Origin: Lycium barbarum
Taxonomy: Eukaryota > Streptophyta > Magnoliopsida > Solanales > Solanaceae
NCBI RefSeq assembly: GCF_019175385.1
Contig: NC_083344.1
Coordinates: 62,310,782-62,374,781, forward strand
Length of the DNA stretch: 64,000 bases
Direction: 5' to 3'
The notes below the pieces were generated by a model. It made no database searches and was not told the origin of the DNA. It saw only the letters and a program-made list of their open reading frames with translations. Made by a program: the position numbers and the translations under genes. Every line of letters starts with the position of its first letter. Within the stretch, counting starts at the first letter, position 1. Positions 56,329 to 64,000 of this stretch are shown piece by piece.

Positions 56329-58312
56329 ATGGGTCAGAGAAGGAGTGCAAGGAAAGCGGGGGCCAAAAGCACCGACACAAGAAAGAAAGTGCGCTCGGAT
56401 TCGAAGTTGATAGATGAACCCTCCAATTCGGAAGGGGAACAATTAGGATCCGAGTGCGCAGAAGTTATACCGCCACCAAAGGTCAGGGGGGCCCCTACGC
56501 AAGGCACATCGGCAAGGCCATCACAGCCCCCACCTATGACCCCGTCCAAGTCTGTGTCGGAAGCCTCCCAGTCTGAAGAGGGGGATTCTGACATGGAAGT
56601 ATCAAGTAGGGGGGCAGCCCACCAAACGGATCAGGAGAGTGACTCAGTGGGGCCAAGTGCTGGTAATGCTCAGGATGATGGCACGCCACCAGAGGGTCGT
56701 AAACTAGTCGTCCGGACAAACGGCTGGAGGAAGAAAAACTTCGATTCTCGGTCAAAGGGTCAAAGAAATTGTATGACCAATAGATGGCTGGGACAGACAC
56801 TAGGGGACAGCCGCAACGAAAAATGTTTGAGGAGCGGCGACTGATTTTCGATGGTATCTCGGCTCATCCACAGCTGGATGATACCATCAAAATGTACAAG
56901 CTGGATGTTTTCACTCATGAGCCGGGAAACTATGCTCCGCACATTGTGAGGGAATTCTATGCATCATATGGGGCTGTGTTGATGTCGATGAAGAAGCCGA
57001 GTCGTGCTTGGCATGAGATACCCATTTTGGAGAATGTGACAGTCTGGAACTCACTTGTCGATATTTCCTCCAAATCCACCAACAAAGTCCTATTCGGTAA
57101 TGATTTTGTTGCGCCTACTGATCTGAGCCTGTTCCTAGACAAATGAGACAGGAAAGACAAGGAATCTGTGAGGGAATGGACTGCTACGATTATCACATCT
57201 GAGCCACATAAGAAAAAATGGACTAATGATGGGAGAGTCAAGATTGCTAAAAGTTATTTGTCCACGGAAGTTATGTTTTGGTGGACGTTGCTTCGGTACA
57301 GGATCACTCCAACCCAGGCGGATAATACCCTCTCCACCAGTCAGGCAGTCACAATCGCCTCGTTGATGTCAAAGTAGCCGATGAATATTGGGGACCGCAT
57401 TGCTAAGCTGCATGTGCGGGCACACAAGCCCAACCAGAACATGGTATTTCCGTGTCTTATCACGGAATTGTGTAGACGGGCAAGGATATTTCAGCATCCA
57501 GAATGGGACGGCACCATCACAACTGCTCGTATGGGATATTGGGGGAAGAATAAGGTAAAGATTAAGAAGGACCAAGAGGCAGATCAGTCTGGTGATGACG
57601 ATGACACTCAGTTAGAGTTGAGTCCGAGCCATGCTTATGGGACTGACCTAGTAGATACACCGGCTTTTGCAGCCAAGATAGGTGTTTCTTAGGCAAGGCC
57701 TCCAACACCACCTCCAGCCACACTAGGCCCTCCTTCGGGGTCTGCCACTGCCGCTGAGACAGCCGAGCCTGCTGATCCAGAGCTGGAGTTGCTTCACTTC
57801 AGCCATGCTAATTACAGCCAGATTGCAGTCAAAGCAGTGAGGGCTGAAAGGCAAGTAGGAAAATATTGCAACAATTTAAGCCGAAAGTGGTAAAAATAGT
57901 GCAGCAGTTAGTTACAGAGGCGACCACAGAGATCCGTGCAGAGTTCGAGAAAAAGCACGAAGTGTATTAGGCTAGACTGGATAGTTTTGAGTCGAAATTA
58001 TTGACTCGAGAGCAGGCCACACCCGGTGGGGAGTCTGTCTCATTGAGGAGTGAGTTGGATAAGCTGAAGAAGGAGCTTGAGACACCCAAAGTGCAAGGTA
58101 TGGTAGCCGCACCAGTGCCAGTACCACGTGCCATTTTGCCTAATAAGTTTAAGGTGCTGGATCTGATGGATTATGAGGAGAAGGCGGAGGATGCCGAACC
58201 CTTTGTGCGCGATACAGGAAAGAGGGTCCGTGAGCAATCTGATGACCCAGAGAAGTTGGCTAAGAGATTAAAGAAGACAGAGGAGAAGGAAATGCAGCAG
58301 ACAATTTTTTAG
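56329..58312 (+). pseudogene. Athila 3' ORF with putative plant transposon domain
   Basis: I chose the ATG at 56329 because it follows TTTTGCAG. The N-terminal 160 codons are Ser/Pro/Glu-rich and disordered, with a basic start (MGQRRSARK). After a frameshift near 56800 comes the conserved core, with VREFYASYGAVL (about 56950), AKSYLSTEVMFWW (about 57250) and CLITELCRRARIF (about 57455), the pattern annotated in plants as putative plant transposon protein domain. Stops at 57144, 57375 and 57690 interrupt it. A Pro-rich linker and a C-terminal coiled-coil-like, charged segment (SLRSELDKLKKELETP, 58043) follow, ending at 58312. The position after pol is that of the env-like ORF of Athila, but I see no signal peptide or membrane segment, so an envelope role is not supported by this copy. 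Confidence 0.7.
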
Positions 58313-59964
58313 TCATTAGTTGAGCCGCAGCGCTAACCAGGAGAGTCCACGAGTCAACTGCCGGATGCAGCGAGCCAGTCGTGAGTTTCGCACAGCACCA
58401 AGGGCTCCAAGGTACCATCTCTTTCCCTTGTTCTTATAAGTGATGCACTGAGACAGTGCTTGATTTTTTTTTTGGGGTAGGAGTGTTGGCACTAATGTAG
58501 TGTAGATATATGTTTAGGAATCCCCTCGACTTTTCTTTGCCAAAGTTCTTTTCCTGAGGGGTTTTTATATTTTTTGTTGAAACTGGCATGTCTAAGTTGT
58601 TTCTTAGGTTGAATAGAGTAGTTGTGACTTATTTGGTGTTACTCTGTAACTGATGGCATGTTGTTATGGTTTGTTGGAAATTTTGGACCCCTCGAAAATT
58701 TGAAAAATGCATACTTAGAACAGTTAATGGCTGACATGATTGATTCTTTATATGAAATTATGATTATTGGGGTATTGTGTGTGATAAATGACTACTTAGG
58801 AGGTCACAAGTGTAAAAATAATTGTGTTTATGACAATGTGTTTGTGAGTTGTTAGTTTGGTTCTGTTTATGCATGCATAATCTAGAACTTGCCCGGTTGG
58901 TCTTGCTTGAAATTCGAAAGTTAGTTTGGTTGTCCGATTAGGCTTTCTTTGTGTAAATAGTCACTTTGCCTAAATAAACCTGACCAAAAGTTTCAAATAT
59001 CCCTAGTTCCCTTTTTGAGCCTGTTGACTTTTTTTTCTTGGCTAGCCAATTATGAAACCTCACCCTTTGTGAAATTAATGCATCTTCGCACCCGTTCCCT
59101 CCTTGACGCTACTAGATAGATGAGGCAAAATGCCTAAGTTGGGAGTGAATTAAATGTGGAGTAGATGTTAAAAGCATAAGTCGGGGGTGGTGGAGTTTGC
59201 TAGTGGGAATTCGATGTGGTAGTTGCATATATAAAAATTATGTATATAAAAAATAAAAAAATAAAAAAGTCAGACAATTGTAACACAAAAAGATTTGCAA
59301 GTTGGATAGGAATAAAACCACATCGAGGTCGACAACTTGAAAGAAAATAAAAGGGGTTGGAAAGAAAAGGGGTGAATTAAGGTGAAGAGATGTTGTAGTG
59401 TTCAAGGAGAGGGGAGTCACTAATATCCAAAAAGTATCCTACCTGTCCCTAAGCCTACATTACAAGCCGAAACAAGTCCTAATGTGATCACAACCGAACA
59501 AGCCTAGGATGAAAACATAGAAAATAAGGGTAAGCCTATGGTATTTGCATGTGTAGATGTGAATTTCTTTGTGAGTGTGAGTGTTTTCCTCTTCTCTTTC
59601 GTCTTCGTCCCATTCTTGCTGTATTTATGTGTGTTGGGACATTCTTTGGTCTATGTGAGGGCATAAAGATGAGAATTGAGCAAAATAAAGTGACCGCCTA
59701 AAGTAGCGTTTGTGTGCACCATAATGTGTTCGATAATGTAATGTAATGCATTGAAGCTTCATTGTTAGTCATAGCGTTCTTGAGTTATGTATATTTCTTT
59801 AAAATAGAAAATTGGGGTGGTCCTTTGAAGAAAAACATGCATGCTGGTAGTTCAGAGTCAAAACCAATGTAGACATTGTTATTCTATGATATCTAGGTGT
59901 TAGATTGAGTCGTTGTTTTGTGTGGCTTGCTTGAGGACAAGTAAATACTTTAAGTTGGGGGTGT
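58313..59964 (+). other. Athila 3' noncoding region and polypurine tract
   Basis: No conserved ORF; short ORFs on both strands look incidental. Three PPT-like motifs occur: CTAAGTTGGGAGTG (about 59132), ATAAGTCGGGGGTGG (about 59176) and TTAAGTTGGGGGTGT (about 59950-59964). Only the last adjoins the LTR start TGATGTGG. Confidence 0.7.
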
Positions 59965-60109
59965 TGATGTGGCATGATTTTACGCCACAATCGATGCTTT
60001 TCTGCTATAAGTTTAGTTGTTTTTAAGCAAGTCTATGTGATTTTACGTGGTTTTTAGTGTTTTTCAGGAAACGGAACAGATTGGGAATGAAAACAGTTGA
60101 AAGTGCAGA

Positions 60110-60440
60110 AGTGGTCGTAAACTCATTTTACACGGGCCGTATTTCATGGGCGTATTAAAGAATAAGAAGAACCAGAAAGGCAAGCTGAGGAAATGGTGAT
60201 TTAGGAACAACTTTTACGGACCGTGTTCCACTTTACGGTCCGTATTTCAAAGCATATTTAACCATTCGAGCATCTGGCAGAAAGTCAAAGTTTTGGAAGT
60301 TGAAAGACGACTGGGCAGTTTACGGACCGTAAACCAATTTACGGTCTGTATTTCAAGAGATTGAAGTTCCTCAAAACTTGAAGGAACACCTGGTCGTAAA
60401 CTGGTTTGCGGTCCGTATTTCACTTTACGAACCGTATTTC
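60110..60440. repeat. Palindrome array in the Athila LTR
   Basis: At least six TTTACGG-CCGTA or ACGGACCGTAAA units in 330 bp, ending some 50 bp before the TATA box. The motif is the same as in the unrelated element C LTR (32085-32375). Confidence 0.8.
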
Positions 60441-60490
60441 GTATCGACGGGGACCAAAGTGCAAATCTGCAACTTTCACGTTTTCAGAAC

Positions 60491-60500
60491 CTATAAATAG
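60491..60500 (+). promoter_or_regulatory. TATA box in the Athila LTR
   Basis: CTATAAATAG, the standard plant LTR TATA form, downstream of the palindrome array and upstream of a T-rich leader start. Confidence 0.6.
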
Positions 60501-61359
60501 TCATTATAGGGTTTTAATAGTTATCAGTTATTATATTTTGACTCTTGGCTTAGAACATTAAATACTCTCTAGTTTTTGAAGGTTCAAACATCAACTCAAG
60601 TATTATCAATTCCTCTTTTCTTCCAAAGTAAGCAATTATGAATTCTTCAATTTCTTATTTCTTGTTCTTTGTCATGAGTAGCTAAATTCCCTTACTAGGG
60701 TTGTGAACCCAATGATGGGTGTTGTGTGATTGGATTGTGATTGATATACACATAATGTATTATTAGGGTTTATTTATTCTTCATTCTTCATTCATAATTA
60801 ATGGTTGCAAACATTGATTAAGGCCATACACCTTGATTTATTTGGGAAAATAATCAGGGTTGGTAAGAATAAATAACAAGGACGCAAAGCTTTAAACTTT
60901 GTTTAATAACTTCACTTAGGAATAAGAAGAATTTACTTGGCATGATTAATCGTTCTTCATAGTTACTTTCTTATATTTGGGAAAATCATAGAAAGAGATA
61001 ATCTTTATTTATTGGGAAATAGTAGAGATCCATATAGGGATTAAGTGCATTCATATAATGATCCATTAGCAGTATATCAAGATCAATACCCAGGATCATA
61101 CACTCTATCTAACGGGGATACAACCTTAGTTTCTTTTACCATAAATTTCCACCAAAGCAAGTAGATAGCAATTAATCATAGAAAAACCAACTATTACCAA
61201 AACCATCGGATTAAGACATTAGACCTAAGCTTAGCATCCTACGACTTTAGTAACCTTTTCACACCATATTCCCTGTGGGATTCGACCCCAACCTTGTTGG
61301 GTTACTATATTTGACAACGTCCGCGTTATACCATTAATAGGTGTAATTTGAGCGTATCA

Positions 61360-61539
61360 AACAAACTCTAATTCCAAATTGACTCGAAATTGATGATTTA
61401 GACTCTAGAAACTCTAAGAAACTCTAATGTAACACAAAATTCAACAAAATAAAAAAAAAATCGTGAATTTTTTTTTTTGATTTTTTTTTTTTTGTAGAAT
61501 CAAATCCCAAGCAAGATTTGTTGAGATAAACCTAATTTA
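61360..61539 (-). other. Leader of X2, PBS-proximal part
   Basis: Collinear with the PBS-proximal leader of F (12770-12932) and N1 (19450-19625), including ACTCTAGAAAC and A/T runs near 61450-61495. It joins the leader part at 46558 across the inserted elements; about 350 bp of leader are missing at the junction. Confidence 0.7.
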
Positions 61540-61552
61540 GGCTCTGATACCA
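61540..61552 (-). other. Primer binding site of X2
   Basis: GGCTCTGATACCA is a perfect reverse complement of the initiator-Met PBS TGGTATCAGAGCC, two bases from the LTR at 61555. Confidence 0.93.
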
Positions 61553-61554
61553 AA

Positions 61555-62434
61555 TGATACGAATCGATTTGGGGATGAAACCAAATAAATCCAAAACGCG
61601 GAATTTAAAGATACGAAGAAAAGGGATGAGAAAAAAGAGGATAAATACTTGACCCGAATGGGGGGAATCCTATAGACAAATCTAGGTATATGAAACCTAA
61701 ACCCTTCTAATTTGAATTAAACAATCCAAATAAAACAAAGCAATATGAATTCAAGGCAAGATATTCGAATGAAATCCACAAACGAACAATCTTCATGAAA
61801 TCATTGGAAATAAACGGTTCAAAGACCAACAATGGAATCCACCGTTAAATCTACTAACTAAGCTAAACCCTAGCTAAACAAACTATGATAATCCTATCAT
61901 CACTCAAATATTCATCATCCAAATCTAAGTAATGAAATGAAAGACAAGCTATATATACAAGATAAGTAAAGAAGACTAATAGGCAATCGCAACGCTACCC
62001 TTAATGAAGTAAGGGCCTTGTTTGGCTAATCTTCAATTGAAGAATTGGCCTTCAATGGCCAAACACGCCCTTCTTTGCATAAATGGCCCTTTAATCAACC
62101 TTGCATGCATGGCCTTCTTGCAAGCATAACCTTCCTTGCACAAATAGCCAACTCCCGATCTTGTCCAAGTTAGCAAGTGTAGCCAATTTGGAGAAATGTC
62201 CCTATTTGCACGTTTGGCCACATTGCGCATTTCGTCCCCTTTCTAGTGGCTTCTTCTTCAATCAACTCCCAAGCCACCTCCCACACATCATAGGCCTCAT
62301 TGTGGGGCTTGTATGGGCCTCTAAAGGCCTTCAACTCCATCCTTATCATCCATGCCGCTTGTAGAGCTTGAAGTTCCATATCTAGGCCTTGGATGTAAGT
62401 CTTGAAATGAGGTGTGCCAATTAGGATCATATCA
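61555..62434 (-). repeat. 5' LTR of X2 (880 bp)
   Basis: Spans TGATACGAATCG to GGATCATATCA. It is about 93% alike to 42764-43642 by eye over the first 220 bp and collinear over the whole length. Outside it lies TCATC, the target duplication, followed by the X1 ORF. Confidence 0.92.
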
Positions 62435-63577
62435 TCATCGAATAGGACATTATCTTTTAAGAGAGAATAATCTATGAACAATGAAGGGTCAAAGCATGAA
62501 ATTCCACTCTCATAAAGACAAAGGTCACTTTTCGCAACAATTTCATGCAAACGACTAGGCAAATGATCAATTAGACCAACATCATCACTAAATTGAGGGT
62601 CATTAACCACATCACAAGGGTCCTCAATAATTGGACTACCATAGCAATCAAATTGATCAACACAATTATCCACACTAGTTGGACGCAAATTGATCTTGCA
62701 ATAAGAATCAACTCGGTCATCGCTAGGATCAACTAGTGGGTGAGCAATCACATCACATGACAATGTACTAAATGTAAATCATAGGGATTAACACTAGGTG
62801 GAAACAAATTGATTTTATAAGAAGAATCAAGGTGGTCATCAATAGGATCAAGTAGTGTTAGATCACCCAAATCAACTACATTGTCAACAATCAATGAAAC
62901 ACTAAGCTCAACATAAGGTAAAGACACATTAAGCTCAATTATGGACAAGTTATCATTTATACTCACTTTAACAACATGGTCAATTACATCATTTGTGGTT
63001 TTATGATTAGCTATTTTACCTTGAAGTTCGCACACAACATCTTCTTTACCTCGAATTTCAACTTGGGAGTCCATTTGCTCCTTCGGGAAGCTCTCATCTA
63101 CCTCATGAACTTTCAAAGTTTGAGGCTCAACATTCGGTTTGCTTCCAACAATACCTACACCATTTTTCAAACAGCTAGAGAAGAAAGAAAAGTTACAAGG
63201 GTTAGAATGGGGTTGTGACAACTCCCCCACATCACTCCTCACAACCTCTCCTTTTTCCACTCTAGAGTTGTCACTTTTCACTCCCTTATTCCTCTCAATC
63301 TTTTCTCTCTCAATTTTATGGGAATTAGGGCAAGTGTCAAGTACATCTTTGGAAGAGTTAAAGGAACCCTCTTCTTCACTCCCCTCTTTCGCTTCACAAA
63401 GCTTACACTTCTCCATCTTCATTCATTGTACCTTGCGTAAGCGTCCTATCCGTTCATCCATACCTTTCAACTTCCCGTCCATAACATTTATCTTAGCTTC
63501 TATTTTGGATTCCATCGCCGCCATTCTTTGGAGAATAAATTCTACTCCCTCCATGTTAGGGAAATCTTACGTATTTT
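62435..63577 (-). pseudogene. X1 unknown ORF, N-terminal half
   Basis: ATG at 63577, a stop at codon 7 (CAA to TAA), the coiled-coil-like segment MAAMESKIEAKI, and a TGA followed at once by ATG (63422) exactly as in X2. A Lys/Glu-rich region and the acidic LVDP-DD blocks follow. A frameshift near 62755 separates 63422-62748 from the next piece. The reading continues to 62435, where X2 is inserted, and the remainder lies at 42763-41700. No domain recognised; the plus-strand ORFs opposite it are shadows. Confidence 0.68.
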
Positions 63578-64000
63578 GAACTAACATTTAAACCTGCAAA
63601 ACTAGCACCCAACGTTAGTAATAAAAGCCTCACTTCACTCGTATTCAACTCTCAAACCTTACCTCTCACCCTAAGCTTCTTCCAAGATTGGTCAAGAACC
63701 CTTTTAATCCAAATCAATTCACAAGATTGCTAACCTTTGTAGAGGAATGGATTCTTTTTAATCGAAAGACGGACGACTCGATAAAGCAAAAGGACATGAG
63801 CCAAGAAAATTCAACGATATTAAAACGAGAAAAGCTTGAAAATAATTGGCACGAAAGAAATTAAGGACTCAAGCACTAGTTAACAATAAAGTAAGGAGCA
63901 ATTACTAGTAGTTAATTAGCTAGGAGAATCAAATAAATGAGAAGAAGAAGTGAACAAACCTTGGCCAAACACCTAGACAAATTTGAGAAGTTTTTGGCCA
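63578..64000 (-). other. Leader of X1, gag-proximal part
   Basis: Very similar to 45618-46030 of X2 (for example AACGAGAAAAGCTTGAAAA and the run AAACCTTGGCCAAAC at the edge). It continues beyond the window, where the PBS and 5' LTR of X1 should lie. Confidence 0.75.

Larger units (their letters stand above)
50434..61359 (+). mobile_element. Element E: Athila-type Ty3/gypsy element, 5'-truncated
   Basis: Gag, RT, RNase H, integrase, an additional 3' ORF, PPT and 3' LTR (59965-61359). The 5' LTR, leader and gag start are missing. The gag and RT style (LRLFKYSLTREARTWFEKLP; YYCFLDGYSGYNQI; FSRMPFGLCNAPATFQRCM) is Athila. No protease is recognisable. At the right end ATCA is followed by AACAA, but no matching duplication survives on the left. 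Confidence 0.88.
59965..61359 (+). repeat. 3' LTR of Athila element E (1395 bp)
   Basis: Spans TGATGTGGCATG to GAGCGTATCA. It contains a CGTAAA/TTTACG palindrome array at 60110-60440, a TATA box CTATAAATAG at 60491-60500, and near the end GGATTCGACCCCAACC, a block common in plant LTRs with TTGGG nearby. It adjoins the X2 leader at 61360. Confidence 0.85.
42764..62434 (-). mobile_element. X2: non-autonomous X-family element inserted in X1
   Basis: Both LTRs are present (42764-43642 and 61555-62434, about 93% alike by eye), with PPT next to the first and PBS next to the second, and perfect TCATC duplications outside. The element itself would be about 5 kb. Its leader is interrupted from 46559 to 61359 by LTR fragments Y and Z and Athila element E, with loss of some leader sequence. 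It inserted within the ORF of a member of its own family. Confidence 0.9.
40944..64000 (-). mobile_element. X1: non-autonomous X-family element, split by X2
   Basis: Minus-strand 3' LTR (40944-41814), PPT (41815-41827) and the C-terminal half of the unknown ORF to 42763. It resumes at 62435 with the N-terminal half of the ORF and the leader, and runs off the window end. The interruption is X2, bounded by TCATC (42759-42763 and 62435-62439). The sequence across the junction matches N1 at 17300-17330, which confirms that the two halves belong together. Confidence 0.88.

Noticed and set aside
58658..58855. Small ORF of 65 codons in the Athila 3' region
   Set aside because: No similarity to known Athila proteins and no other support; treated as noncoding.
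61360..61364. AACAA as the target duplication of the Athila element
   Set aside because: The matching left end of the element is lost at 50433, so no duplication can be shown.

Overview
The window is plant heterochromatin built almost entirely from nested, broken LTR retrotransposons; I see no convincing host gene, tRNA, rRNA or CRISPR array. The element lineages (Tekay-type and CRM/Galadriel-like Ty3/gypsy chromoviruses, plus an Athila-type element with an extra 3' ORF), the initiator-Met tRNA primer sites and the LTR ends point to a dicot. An asterid, probably Solanaceae, is likely, but that is inference. Almost every coding region carries stops or frameshifts, mostly of the TGG>TAG/TGA, CGA>TGA and CAG>TAG kind expected from decay of methylated cytosines.

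Layout. 1-7645: element A (plus), a Tekay-type chromovirus with partial LTRs. 7646-13037: element F (minus), the gag start and leader of another gypsy element, split by solo LTR S1 (7946-11290, TSD GTAAC). 13038-20442: element B (plus), a CRM/Galadriel-like gag-pol split inside its RT by N1 (15885-20259, minus, TSD AATGC), an LTR element with no RT. 20443-22468: X3, a truncated relative of N1. 22469-34371: element C (plus), Tekay-type, with solo LTR S2 (25639-28379, TSD CTACT) inside its protease. 34372-39669: element D (plus), related to B, with its integrase core deleted and a tandem LTR arrangement. 39670-40943: LTR fragment G. 40944 to the window end: X1 (minus), interrupted at TSD TCATC by a second member of its own family, X2 (42764-62434). 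The leader of X2 was in turn invaded by LTR fragments Y and Z and by a 5'-truncated Athila element E (50434-61359).

The most interesting system is the N/X family, seen in four copies. These have LTRs, PBS and PPT but no gag-pol. They carry a 600-690-codon ORF of unknown function, acidic and cysteine-containing at the start and hydrophobic towards the end. N1 shares about 1.3 kb of leader and the first gag codons with F, and its 3' end and LTR-encoded peptide resemble those of B/D-type elements. It therefore looks like a parasite that keeps the packaging and priming signals of an autonomous partner and has replaced gag-pol with another gene. Rice noaCRR elements (non-autonomous partners of CRR) are a precedent for such pairs. 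Within N1 the two LTRs are strikingly unlike each other although they are bounded by a perfect target-site duplication.

Other features that ordinary annotation leaves unexplained are: a conserved inverted repeat in every sufficiently complete Tekay-type LTR; a slot of unrelated minisatellites just upstream of it; arrays of short GC-rich palindromes just upstream of TATA boxes in unrelated LTRs; and a similar array in front of the Athila 3' ORF, which may be an internal promoter. All identities quoted are estimates by eye.
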